Of a stretch of 64,000 bases of DNA, positions 36,867 to 46,305 are shown one piece after another (the first letter of the stretch is position 1; the number at the start of each line of letters is the position of its first letter). Origin of the DNA: Halalkalibacter krulwichiae (lineage in GTDB: Bacteria; Bacillota; Bacilli; Bacillales; Bacillaceae_D). The stretch is taken from assembly GCF_002109385.1 (NCBI RefSeq), contig NZ_CP020814.1:3929501-3993500 (forward strand), given 5' to 3'. The notes under the pieces are model-generated. The model searched no databases. It worked only from the letters and a program-made list of their open reading frames with translations, and was not told the DNA's origin. The position numbers and the translations under genes are program-made.

Positions 36867-38291
36867 TTAAATTACCTTTCGATCATCCTGATCCACTTTC
36901 ACATCGCCGCCAGGAGGCAAAGGTGTAATCGAAAAACCAGTCCATGCATAAATGAAGGAAATAATCGGTACAACCAAATTTAAGATCGCATAAGGCGCAT
37001 ATTCTAACGGATGAACAGCTAACGTTGCGAATATGAAGATCGCACACGTATTCCATGGAACAAACACGGAAGTGAGGGTACCTCCATCTTCAACAGCTCG
37101 TGATAAATTTTTCGGGTGCAGTTTTTTGTCACGAAAACTTTGCGCATACATTCTTCCAGGTACGACAACAGAAATGTATTGTTCTGCCGCTGTCACATTT
37201 GTTATAAATGCGGTTGAAATAGCGGTTGAGACTAAGCCTTTTCCTGTTTTGGCGACTTTTAAGATTTGATTCACGATCGACTTGAGCATTCCTGTATTTT
37301 CTAAGACACCGCCAAATGTCATTGCGACAATCGTTAACGATACGGTGTACATCATGTCATCAATCCCGCCGCGGTTAAACAAGCTGTCAATCATCTCATT
37401 GCCAGACACAATCGAAAAGCCACCTTGAAGAGTATTAATGGCATCGCCGATCTGTCCGCCCTGAACAAATACTTGCGAAACTAACCCTAAGAATACTCCG
37501 ACCGTTAAAGCTGGTAACGCAGGTACTTTTTTAGCTACTAGTAAAATAACGATCGCCGGAACGAGTAAGAGCCAAGGCGTAATGACAAAGTTCGCCTGCA
37601 ACTGAGTCATAATTTCGCTAATTTGACCGTCCTCCATTGAAATCGTTGAAAACTGCCTGCCGAGAAACCAATAAACAACTAACGCAATAACGAGACCAGG
37701 AATCGTCGTGAAAAACATATGCTTAATATGCTCAAACAGATCGACTCCGACAACTCCGGCAGCCAAGTTCGTTGAGTCTGAAAGCGGTGACATTTTATCG
37801 CCGAAGTAAGCACCAGAAATGATTGCTCCTGCAATCATTGGCGCTGGAATTCCCATACTTAGCCCAATCCCCATTCCCGCTACTCCAATTGTTCCCATCG
37901 TCGACCATGAACTGCCGATCGCAAGAGCCACGATGGCAGCAATGACTGTAATCGAAACAAGGAAAAGAGAAGGGGAAATCAGTTTCAATCCATAATAAAC
38001 CATAGTTGCAATAATACCGCCACCAATCCAGGCACCAATAATAATACCGACCATGATGATAATGACGATCGCTGGAAGAGCTAAGCGAATCCCTTTGTAA
38101 AGTCCTCCCTCAATCTCTCCCCATGAAAAGCCGCACTTTAACGCAATCAGAGCCGCTACAACCGTCCCAAGGATTAACGGAATATGCGGGTCACCGCCTA
38201 CAATGACAATCGTATAAGACATCGCTGCAATCATAATAATTAAAGGAATGATAGCCCAACCAAAAGAAATCTGTTTCTCTTCTTGTTTCAT
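36867..38291 (-). CDS. NhaC-family Na+/H+ antiporter-like protein
   Basis: 474 residues from the ATG at 38291, behind GGGGGAA; an in-frame ATG lies six codons earlier. About 11 membrane helices. The NhaC signatures GSSWSTMGTIGVAGMGIG and YFGDKMSPLSDSTNLAAG are intact. Classical NhaC exchanges Na+ for H+, but members of this family also carry malate/lactate (MleN) or amino acids. It is the last gene after the racemase, GNAT and M20 genes, so it may move an amino acid or its product with Na+ rather than serve pH control. Confidence 0.9.
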   Translation of the reverse strand: MKQEEKQISFGWAIIPLIIMIAAMSYTIVIVGGDPHIPLILGTVVAALIALKCGFSWGEIEGGLYKGIRLALPAIVIIIMVGIIIGAWIGGGIIATMVYYGLKLISPSLFLVSITVIAAIVALAIGSSWSTMGTIGVAGMGIGLSMGIPAPMIAGAIISGAYFGDKMSPLSDSTNLAAGVVGVDLFEHIKHMFFTTIPGLVIALVVYWFLGRQFSTISMEDGQISEIMTQLQANFVITPWLLLVPAIVILLVAKKVPALPALTVGVFLGLVSQVFVQGGQIGDAINTLQGGFSIVSGNEMIDSLFNRGGIDDMMYTVSLTIVAMTFGGVLENTGMLKSIVNQILKVAKTGKGLVSTAISTAFITNVTAAEQYISVVVPGRMYAQSFRDKKLHPKNLSRAVEDGGTLTSVFVPWNTCAIFIFATLAVHPLEYAPYAILNLVVPIISFIYAWTGFSITPLPPGGDVKVDQDDRKVI

Positions 38292-38325
38292 CTGTCTTCC
38301 CCCGTCCATAAATTTGTATGCGCTT

Positions 38326-39444
38326 TCAATTTTTTAACGTTTTCACAACAGCTTGTGCGAGGATCTCCACCCCTGTAAAAATGGCCTCCCGCTCAAATGT
38401 CATATATGGATGATGCAATCCTGGTGTTAAGTTCGCTCCAAGTCCAAGCATGGTCGCTTTCAAATGCGGACGTTTAATCGTGTAATAATGAAAATCATCG
38501 CCGCCTGATGTGACAATCGGTCCCACGAACCTTTCTTGTCCAATCACTTCATTAATAGCTGCTTCCATCATAGACTCAGCTTGCTTATGTACTTCTGCTG
38601 CCGGAACATAATCGAGAACATCGAGCCTGATCTCAACGTCATACAGCTTTCCAATCGCTTCGATTACATGTTCAACTTTCGTTTGAAGTTGATCTAACAC
38701 TTCGTTCGATTGAGCACGCAAATCAATCGAAAAAACAGCCGACCCCGGAATAATATTGGCATTCTCTCCACCAGCCTGAAACTTTGTCAGTTTGACTGAA
38801 TGAGGAACTTGCGGATCAGCATAGATCCCTTTTAGCTGTTCAACGATCGCCGAACCTACTTCAATCGCATTGACTGCTAGATGAGGCCGCGCTCCATGGG
38901 CATCTTCACCTATAATCTTTCCTTCAAAAAACAATCCAGCTCCATGGATAATCGCCGGTGTCGCTTGTCCTCCTTTGAGCTCTTGCACCGGTCTTACATG
39001 AACACCATATAAGTAATCGACATCATCAACCACTTGCTTTTCAACCATTTTTAACGCACCATTGCCTACTTCTTCAGCCGGTTGAAAAATAAATCGAACG
39101 GTCCCTTTTGGTAGCTCCTGTTTTCGTAAAGTCAGCAGTACTCCTATTGCAATCGTCATATGGGCATCATGAGCACAAGAATGGTTCGCCTGAATCACTC
39201 CATTGACTTCCTGACCGAGGGCATCGATGTCAGCACGAACAGCCACAACAGGCATGCCGCTTCCAATTTCAGCAACCAAACCCGTACAATCTGGAAACGT
39301 CCTCACAACAACGCCCTCTTGTTCAAGAAGCTGTTTGATATAAGCAGTCGTCTTCTCCTCTTTCCAGCTTAGCTCCGGATGGCTATGAAGATGGTCAAAT
39401 ATTTGAAGCAACCGATCGTGCAGGCTCTCTACTATTTGCTTCAT
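38326..39444 (-). CDS. M20 amidohydrolase (proposed N-acyl amino acid deacylase)
   Basis: 372 residues. M20D metal motifs are present: CAHDAHM, the EEVGNGA pair of glutamates, the VHVRP histidine and the late GGDDFHYY region. These enzymes (hippurate hydrolase, N-acyl-L-amino acid amidohydrolase) remove an acyl group from an amino acid. Its start overlaps the GNAT stop by four bases. With the upstream N-acyl amino acid racemase and acyltransferase it could complete the D-to-L conversion: succinylation, racemisation, and L-specific desuccinylation. That order is inferred from a described Geobacillus pathway. Confidence 0.88.
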   Translation of the reverse strand: MKQIVESLHDRLLQIFDHLHSHPELSWKEEKTTAYIKQLLEQEGVVVRTFPDCTGLVAEIGSGMPVVAVRADIDALGQEVNGVIQANHSCAHDAHMTIAIGVLLTLRKQELPKGTVRFIFQPAEEVGNGALKMVEKQVVDDVDYLYGVHVRPVQELKGGQATPAIIHGAGLFFEGKIIGEDAHGARPHLAVNAIEVGSAIVEQLKGIYADPQVPHSVKLTKFQAGGENANIIPGSAVFSIDLRAQSNEVLDQLQTKVEHVIEAIGKLYDVEIRLDVLDYVPAAEVHKQAESMMEAAINEVIGQERFVGPIVTSGGDDFHYYTIKRPHLKATMLGLGANLTPGLHHPYMTFEREAIFTGVEILAQAVVKTLKN

Positions 39445-40160
39445 AACGCTCCCCCTTTCGCAAAAAGAATCTTTCTCTCTCCGTTCTCTTCCTTTGTATC
39501 AAAGCCATAATATCCCGTTGTTAGCAATGCTTTTTGTTGTTCGTAATCGGTCATCACTACGGCTATAACGGTCTGTAAATCTAACAAGCGATGCTGTTCT
39601 AAGTCTTTTAAAAAGATGTATCTTCTTTTGCCGCTATATTTCTCTGTGATTTTAACTATTAGCATCTCTTGTTTAAACTTATCTTTGACACTTGGAACAT
39701 TCGTCGGAAACACCGTGCAACAAAGATAACGATACGGAAGCTTCTGCTCTTGAAACTTTTTCATAATTAGTTGAGCTAATTGATTTTGCAGGCGATTTCC
39801 ACGGTATTGAGGAAGCACACAGCTTAATTCCTGATGAACGACTTTTTCTTGTTCTTCCAATGAGAGACCTAGGTCACGACCTAGATTTTCCGGGTGATCC
39901 CTAGGGAACAAAAGCACACGAAACGCAATCAATTGCTCGCCTACGAAAGCTCCTATCATCAGTCCCCCATCACTAAATACATGTTCAAACTCTTCAACTG
40001 TAAGGGGCTGAAGCGATTCTTTCACTTCAAGATGCCAGGTAACTTGCTGCTGAACTTGTAAAACTTGTGAAAGATGCTGTTTCGTTAGGGTACGTACTAG
40101 AAAAGGCTCCTCGCACTTCGTCGTTTGATTCACCAATGTTCCCCTAGCAAGGATTTCCAT
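39441..40160 (-). CDS. GNAT-fold acyltransferase (proposed D-amino acid N-acyltransferase)
   Basis: 239 residues. The GNAT acyl-CoA motif is seen as CVLPQYRGNRLQNQL in the middle, preceded by the LMIGAFVGEQLIAFRVLL strands and followed by helix-strand pairs. The C-terminal 60 residues are an extra domain. It starts two bases after the racemase stop and overlaps the next gene, so it is firmly in this operon. In the N-succinylamino acid racemase pathway a GNAT enzyme succinylates D-amino acids; the same role is proposed here, without direct evidence. Confidence 0.75.
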   Translation of the reverse strand: MEILARGTLVNQTTKCEEPFLVRTLTKQHLSQVLQVQQQVTWHLEVKESLQPLTVEEFEHVFSDGGLMIGAFVGEQLIAFRVLLFPRDHPENLGRDLGLSLEEQEKVVHQELSCVLPQYRGNRLQNQLAQLIMKKFQEQKLPYRYLCCTVFPTNVPSVKDKFKQEMLIVKITEKYSGKRRYIFLKDLEQHRLLDLQTVIAVVMTDYEQQKALLTTGYYGFDTKEENGERKILFAKGGAL

Positions 40161-40161
40161 G

Positions 40162-41280
40162 CTAGCAATCCCCCTTTATCACATCATGCATGTCTGTTAA
40201 CTCAAAGAGTACATCTTCATCTACTTCAACCCCAAGTCCCGGTAAGTCATTGAGTTGAATATACGGAAGGTCGTACGTCAGATTGCCGACATCTTTTGTG
40301 AACTTTAATGGACCTGTTAACTCAACACTTGTAATGTTTTTCTTGGAAAAGGAAAGATGAAACCCAGCCGCTGAGGCGATCGATGATTCGACCATTGATC
40401 CAACCTGACAGGTGATGCCAGCCATTTCTGCTTGATGGACGAGTTTCATTGCTGGATAGATTCCGCCACATTTCATTAATTTAATGTTTACTTTATCAGC
40501 CGCTCGTTTGGCAATGATTTCACGCATCTCTTTCTTGCTATGTAATGCTTCATCGGCCATTACAGGAAGACGGCTTTTCTGCTTCACTTCTACTAAAGCG
40601 TCAAGATCATCAGCTAAAACAGGCTGCTCAATCCAATCAATCTCGCAATCCTCAATTTTGTTTAAAACAAATAAAGAATCAGCACTTGTCGTCCAGCCTT
40701 GATTCACATCAACTCGGATCACAATCTCATTTCCGACTTTTTCACGAACCGCACGAATTCTTTCAATATCTTTTCGTTTATCGGTTCCGACTTTCAATTT
40801 TAAAACTTTGTAGCCTTGCTGAACCGCTCGCAGCGCGTCTGCTGCCATTTCCTCAGGCTCAAGAATACTTACGACATGAGCAACGGGGAATTGCTCATGA
40901 TACTTCCCGCCAAGTAGTTGATAGACCGGTTGTTTCAATGCTTTGCCAATCAAATCATAACAAGCGATATCGACTGCTGCCTTTGCTGTCGGTGCGTGGT
41001 GGATAACTTGATTCATCTTGTCATGAATTTTCTCAAGGTGAAACGGATTCTCTCCGATCACAGCGGGAATCAACGTATTTTTCAACACTTGATACGTACT
41101 TGCCCACGTCTCACCTGTTACATGTTCATCCGCAACGGCTTCTCCGTAACCAGACAACCCATTGTCTGTTTCTATTTTGACAATGACAGAAGGAATCGAC
41201 GTGTACGTTTCGTAGCTGACGATAAACGGTTCTTTTAAAGGCAGGTGAATTCCATAAAGATGAACAGCTGTAATTTTCAT
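40162..41280 (-). CDS. Enolase-superfamily N-acyl amino acid racemase / epimerase
   Basis: 372 residues from the ATG at 41280, with GGGGGAG ten bases upstream. It has an N-terminal capping domain and a barrel with the KxK pair in VLKLKVG, metal ligands in RVDVNQ, DWIEQP and MADEA, and the opposite catalytic Lys in NIKLMKCGG. These are the marks of the muconate lactonising subgroup, which includes dipeptide epimerases, N-succinylamino acid racemases and cis-3-hydroxyproline dehydratases. The GNAT and M20 genes next to it favour N-succinylamino acid racemase. The first two alternatives cannot be excluded. Confidence 0.85.
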   Translation of the reverse strand: MKITAVHLYGIHLPLKEPFIVSYETYTSIPSVIVKIETDNGLSGYGEAVADEHVTGETWASTYQVLKNTLIPAVIGENPFHLEKIHDKMNQVIHHAPTAKAAVDIACYDLIGKALKQPVYQLLGGKYHEQFPVAHVVSILEPEEMAADALRAVQQGYKVLKLKVGTDKRKDIERIRAVREKVGNEIVIRVDVNQGWTTSADSLFVLNKIEDCEIDWIEQPVLADDLDALVEVKQKSRLPVMADEALHSKKEMREIIAKRAADKVNIKLMKCGGIYPAMKLVHQAEMAGITCQVGSMVESSIASAAGFHLSFSKKNITSVELTGPLKFTKDVGNLTYDLPYIQLNDLPGLGVEVDEDVLFELTDMHDVIKGDC

Positions 41281-41400
41281 AATAATATCCGCTCCCCCTA
41301 CACACACTTAACATGTCGTTTAGTTGTCGTTAATTAATAACTATGATATATTGTCAATAATATTTCGTCAATTGCGAATTTTCATTTCAAGGAGAGAACG

Positions 41401-42713
41401 ATGAAAATAAAGATTGCTGTATTTGGTTCACAAGAGTTTTTCAACCAAGTTAAAACGTATGAAGATCAAGTGAAGAAGATCGAACTCATTCCTTACATAT
41501 ATAAAGACCCCGGGATACGACTTTTCTTATTAAGAACCTAAAACCATGTGATGTCCTATATTTCTCTGGACTGCTGCCTTATCTTTATGCAAGTTCTGAA
41601 AGAAAGAAACTACCGATTCCAGCTGTGTACCAATCTTTCAATGAACACGCTCTAACATTGTCACTCTTTTGGATTCAACAGCACCACCAACTTCCGCTGG
41701 AACGGATATCGATTGACCTAGCCGATCGCTCTTATCTTGCAAATGTCTTAAACGACTTACAAATAACCGTGAAACCTCTTCACGTGATCGACTATCCAAT
41801 GATTTTAGAAAAACGCGTCGAGCAATTTGACTTAGATGAGATCGAAGCATTTCATACCTCATTACAAAATCAAGGCTCGACAAGATTAGCCTTAACAAGC
41901 GTGCACGCCATCTACGACCGACTAACGGCAAAAGGAATCCCGTGCTTAAAAATGCTCGAACCGCAAAAAAGCATCATCGATTGTCTAAAAGAAGCCAAAA
42001 CAATCGTACAATTAGAAAAGCGTAATCGTGCGCAAATTGCAGCCGGTCTCGTCAAGATCGAATCCTTGAACGACGTGTCAAAGTCTCGATCAAAACAAGT
42101 AGGTGCGATCAAAGATCAGCTTGTACAGTTTGCCAAAACGATTCAAGCCTCTATTCAAATCGAGGAGGATAATCTAAAGCTTTTCGGGACAAAAGGCAGC
42201 ATTGCAGATGCAACGAGGCAATTCCAGTCGTTTCCCGTTTTTACAGGAGAAGCAACAAAGATTCAGATTGGATTTGGATTTGGGAGGACAGTGAAAGAAG
42301 CAGAAAATCATGCGGAAATGGCTTTAACCTATGCGAAAGAAGCACCGTATCAACAAAGTGTCTTTATCATGACTGAGGAAAAACGAGTCATCGGCCCATT
42401 AAACGAAGACAAAAAAGAACACAACACCAAAACCGAAAATGAAGAACGACAAATCCTTGCGAAAACGTTGCAAATAAGCACAGCGAACGTAAATAAGATC
42501 ATTCAATTTGTGAATCAGAGAGAAACCTCTTCTTTCACGTCAAATGATCTTGCTGACTATTTAGGCGTTAGCCGAAGAACAGCCGAGCGACTCCTTAAAA
42601 AGTTTGCGACACATGGCTATCTAACAACAGTCGGAGAGGAAATGCCTTATACAAAAGGACGTCCAAGAGCGATTTTCGAACTAAAGTTATCAATGCATAT
42701 ATTGAAGGATTGA
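41401..42713 (+). pseudogene. Transcriptional regulator with C-terminal winged helix, frameshifted
   Basis: ATG at 41401 follows AAGGAGAG. The first frame reads MKIKIAVFGSQEFF to YIYKDP and then stops at 41541; the other frame continues RDTTFLIKNLKPCDVLYFSG and runs to 42713. One base is missing in CCCCGGG (41508-41514); restored, the protein is about 437 residues. It has an alpha/beta sensor-like N-terminus, a middle domain of GGDEF-like fold without catalytic residues, and a winged helix at residues about 385-430 (TSNDLADYLGVSRRTAERLLKKF). Divergent from the racemase operon, which it probably controls. Possibly a sequence error rather than a dead gene. Confidence 0.8.
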
Positions 42714-42716
42714 GAC

Positions 42717-42746
42717 AGGCGGGCACAGACGGTGCCCGCCTCTTTA
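42717..42746. terminator. Bidirectional terminator between the regulator and the LysM gene
   Basis: AGGCGGGCAC (42717-42726) pairs perfectly with GTGCCCGCCT (42732-42741), followed by CTTTAT. Confidence 0.85.
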
Positions 42747-42751
42747 TCGCT

Positions 42752-43565
42752 TCAAGAAATGTTAAATTTCACACGCACACGAACCAAGTCCTGGACTGAA
42801 CCATCTGCAGCACTTCTCGTATACACTTCAAGCACCCCAGTACTAGCGGTAGGCTGCTGATCAAAAGGAATGACATCGTGAAAACGGCTAAAAGCAGGTG
42901 CTCCGAACTCAGCCGTTGTAAAGCGTTCTCCCGTTACCCCAACCCCATTATCATCAACAACTCGGTACAAAACATTCGCTTCAAAAGCCCTCGCGTATCC
43001 ACTTATCCCACTACGGTCAAAAATCACGTTTCCCGCAAATGGTTCGGTAATCACGATGTTTGTAGCAAGCGGCAAAGGCACAATCAGCCTCATCCCAGGA
43101 TAAAGCACATCTTCTGATACCGTGACTCGATTGGCATTCGCTTGAATCAAGGAGCTGACCGTGATTCCTAGCTGTTCGGCAATCAAGGAAAAGCTATCAC
43201 CTACCTCCACTTCATAGACAGCGGCCGGAACTTGAATTTGCTGATTTTGATAAAGAAAAGTTGGATTTTGAATCGTTGCATTAATTCCCGCTAAAAGATC
43301 TGGTGTCGTAAAGAAACGCTGAGCCACCCTCCAAATCGTCTCCCCCCCGCTGCACCACATACAGTGTTACCGTCTCACCCGAGATCGTCTTAGGAATGAT
43401 TAGAACTTGATTCGGATACATTTGATAAGGCTCAACAAAAGGTGGATACAAAGCATTCGCCCGAGTGATAGCCGCAACGGTACTGTCATACCTCCCCGCA
43501 AGACGGTACACCGTATCTCCCGGCTCCACCGTATGCAAAATATGCGTCCCAAACATCATCGCCAT
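42752..43565 (-). pseudogene. LysM x3 and Gmad2 protein, frameshifted (spore or cell-wall type)
   Basis: Start ATG at 43565 behind AAAGGAGC. The first frame gives LysM 1 (HTVEPGDTVYRLAGRYD) and then goes out of frame in a run of seven C (43342-43348). Dropping one base restores YVVQRGETIWRVAQRF, the second LysM. The third (YEVEVGDSFSLIAEQLG) and a Gmad2 immunoglobulin-like domain (ITEPFAGNVIFDRSGISGYA) follow, giving about 270 residues. LysM binds peptidoglycan; Gmad2 is linked to spore germination. There is no signal peptide, as is usual for spore-coat proteins. Probably intact in the cell, with an extra base in the sequence. Confidence 0.85.
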
Positions 43566-43674
43566 ACACACCGCTCCTTTTGGATGGATATTCAATTTTA
43601 TGATGTCGAAACAGGAAGATATGCTTGATTTTTGAGCTAGAGAGGAGTGGGAGGATTGTTGCGTAAATCAGCTA

Positions 43675-43724
43675 CGAGAAAAAGGTACCTGTCAATCCTC
43701 GAATTTCGAGAATGACAGGTACCT
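43675..43724 (-). terminator. REP-like palindrome acting as terminator of the proline operon
   Basis: AGGTACCTGTCA (43683-43694) pairs with TGACAGGTACCT (43713-43724), with an inner CTCGA/TCGAG stem. The minus reading continues TTTTTCTCG, so it ends the leftward operon. Palindromes built on GGTACCTGTCA/TGACAGGTACC recur in many Bacillaceae genomes; that is from memory. Confidence 0.78.
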
Positions 43725-43730
43725 AAACAA

Positions 43731-45093
43731 TTAAGCACCCTTTTTGCTGACCTCCTGTCCAGCTATATCAATTATTACAGCCGGTTCATTTGTTGCTTTT
43801 GCGGCAATTAATCCAATAACAAAACCAATTAGGCCAGTAACAAACCATCCAGCTCCATATTCAAATAATGGAATGAATCCAAAGAAACCATTTATTGTTT
43901 CTGATGACATACCTGCATCCTTTAAAGCATCTACAATTGCTATCACGCCAACACCAATCACCGTTCCTTTATAAACAGACTGATGACCACCAAATAGATT
44001 GTTCGTTAAGATTAAAACGATCAAAGCAATTGCCAAAGGATACAGCAAGAGTAAAATTGGAGATGCTAATTGAAGAATCTTACTCAACCCAAAATTTGTA
44101 ATGACTAAACTCATAACAGAAAATATCAGCAGCCATTTTTTGTACGATATTCCCGGTAAAATTCTTTCGAAATATTCGGACACAGCTGCTAAGCAGGCAA
44201 CATTTGTTGTAACGGCTGTTAGTAATATAACAGTTCCAATAATATAAATCCCAAACTGGCCAAATAGAACGATTGAACTTTGGGCTAATACTTCTCCGCC
44301 ATTATCTTTTAGTCCGATTGCATCGACACTTGAGGCACCTAACCATGCCATTGATACTTGTAAAGCAATCAGCCCTAAAACCGTTATCAATCCAGCTTTA
44401 ATAAAAAGCTTAGAAACTGCTTTTTCAGACTTAATACCTAATGAACTAATTGATTTTATAAAGATACCTCCAAAAACAAAGGCAGCAAGAACGTCCATTG
44501 TATAATACCCTTGTGTAAACCCTTTCAAGAAGGTGCCACTCAGATAATTTTCTTGAGGTTGTCCAATGTTCCCCATAGGTGTTAAAATCGATTTTGCTAT
44601 TAGCACAATTAATAAAACGGAAAAAACCGGTGTGATTATCTTCCCTAATCGATCTACAAACTTAGTGGTATTCCATGAGAGTAATATCGTAAAGAAAATA
44701 AAAACAACAGAGAATATCAGTAAATAAATACTAGTATTTGTATTCGTTTGAACTAACGGATTTATTGCAATCTCATATACAACCGATGTAGTTCGGGGAT
44801 TACATAAATGGGCCCAAGCGTTAAAAAAAGTAATATCGAAAAAATGACTCCGAACAGAGGGTGGACTCTCCCTGCAAGTTTTTCTACGGTCCCTCCCCTC
44901 GAGTTAGAGCAACAATTGCTAATAATACCAAACCCACCCCTGTTATTAAGAAGCCACCCATAGCAACCCAAGTGTTCGTTCCTGCCTGTTGACCCACCAT
45001 TGGTGCAAAAATAACGTTGCCGGCACCTAAAAACATTGCAAAAAGCATTAAACCAATAGCAAGTACTTGTGAAAATGGTAATCTATTTTCCAT
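43731..45093 (-). pseudogene. BrnQ-type (LIVCS) carrier, two frameshifts
   Basis: Three frames join into one carrier of about 440-450 residues. Frame 1 (from 45093) has the family opening LAIGLMLFAMFLGAGNVIFAP and ends at LTRGEGP. Frame 2 carries GGTVEKLAGRVHPLFG to YVIP. Frame 3 carries RTTSVVYEIAINP to the C-terminus at 43731. Each junction lacks one base in a run of four G/C (44895-44898 and 44795-44798) where five are needed. GGGGGAA precedes the ATG. It follows proline dehydrogenase in the second sigma-54 operon, so it probably imports proline or a related amino acid rather than Leu/Ile/Val. Sequence error is likely. Confidence 0.85.
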
Positions 45094-45255
45094 TATGTTT
45101 CCCCCTAAATTAAACTAAAAGAATACATCACTTCTTCCACTATTCCGATTTACTCTCTCCCTAAGATTTTCTAATTAAATATATCTATATCCTACTTTTA
45201 GAAGATCGTTAACAAAAAAGCAATAACTATTATCTTCTGGACCTGACTTAGTAAA

Positions 45256-46236
45256 CTAAATTTGCCTTCTTTTGCTGACTCTTCCTAATATAAAGCCACC
45301 AGCGAGAGTTCCAATTACAGCATTTGTTCGCTTATTAAACATCTGTTTGACTACCAAGTTAAGGTTTTGAGGCCGTTCAGCCAAACGTCGCATGAAATAG
45401 CCATACCAGTCTACTCCAAAAGGCACATAGATACAGACGTTATATCCTTCCTCTGCTAACTTTAATTGCAAGTCTTTCCGAAACCCATAAAGCATTTGAA
45501 ATTCAAACTTTTCGTTTGGAATCTTCTTTTCTTTTACAAACGCTTTAACACGATTAATAATATTGTGATCATGTGTCGCAATAGAAGTAAACTTTCCATT
45601 TAACAGATGATACTCTATTAGTTTCATAAAGTTTCGATCTATCTCATCTTTGTCTTGATACGCCAGGCTTTCCGGTTCTTTATAGGCACCTTTTGCGATA
45701 CGCAACCGGTAACCTTTATATTTTTCAATGTTTGTTTGAGATTGATAGAAATAAGCTTGAATAACAGTACCGATATTCTCAAAGTCTCTTAAAAGTTCAT
45801 CAATGATATCAAAGGAAGGTTGTAAGTGACTATGATCTTCCATATCAAAGTTAATAAAAATATTATATTTATGAGCTACCTCGACAATCTTTCTTAGATT
45901 TTCTAAACAGAAATTGTATTCAATATCAAGACCTAATTGAGTAGGTTTTAATGAAATATGAGCATCTAGTTTATTTTCTTGAATCGCTTCAATGACCGCG
46001 ATAATTTGTTCTGTTGCTTTAGTGGCTTCTTCCTTTTCAAACACAAACTCTCCTAAGTTGTCGATTGTTGCAGATATCCCTTTTTCATTTAATTTTTTAA
46101 CACTTTGCACCATCTCTTCAATATTGGTTCCAGCAACAACAGATTGTGCTCCTACTTTGAGTCCCCATTTTTTAGCACTGTTGTTCAGAAGTTTATTTTG
46201 AGAAAGAAATATAAAGAAATCTTTGGTTAATCCCAT
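45256..46236 (-). CDS. Proline dehydrogenase
   Basis: 326 residues from the ATG at 46236 (MGLTKDFF); GGAGG lies 11 bases upstream, and an ATG six codons earlier has no site. The fold is the small FAD-binding PRODH barrel of Bacillus PutB/FadM type: NFDMEDHSHLQP, RIAKGAYKEPES, ATHDHNII, EFQMLYGFR and the C-terminal YFMRRLAERPQN, which holds the substrate arginines. It oxidises proline to P5C and passes electrons to quinone. It lies between a proline racemase family gene and a BrnQ-like carrier behind a sigma-54 promoter. Confidence 0.93.
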   Translation of the reverse strand: MGLTKDFFIFLSQNKLLNNSAKKWGLKVGAQSVVAGTNIEEMVQSVKKLNEKGISATIDNLGEFVFEKEEATKATEQIIAVIEAIQENKLDAHISLKPTQLGLDIEYNFCLENLRKIVEVAHKYNIFINFDMEDHSHLQPSFDIIDELLRDFENIGTVIQAYFYQSQTNIEKYKGYRLRIAKGAYKEPESLAYQDKDEIDRNFMKLIEYHLLNGKFTSIATHDHNIINRVKAFVKEKKIPNEKFEFQMLYGFRKDLQLKLAEEGYNVCIYVPFGVDWYGYFMRRLAERPQNLNLVVKQMFNKRTNAVIGTLAGGFILGRVSKRRQI

Positions 46237-46305
46237 AGTAGTAATTTCCTCCATTTAAAAATTTCTATCTTATCTTTATTCATGACGTGTGTAGACTACT
46301 AATAT

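Noticed and set aside
40545..41006. 153-residue open frame on the plus strand
   Set aside because: It is antisense to the well-supported racemase gene, has no ribosome site and no family-like features.
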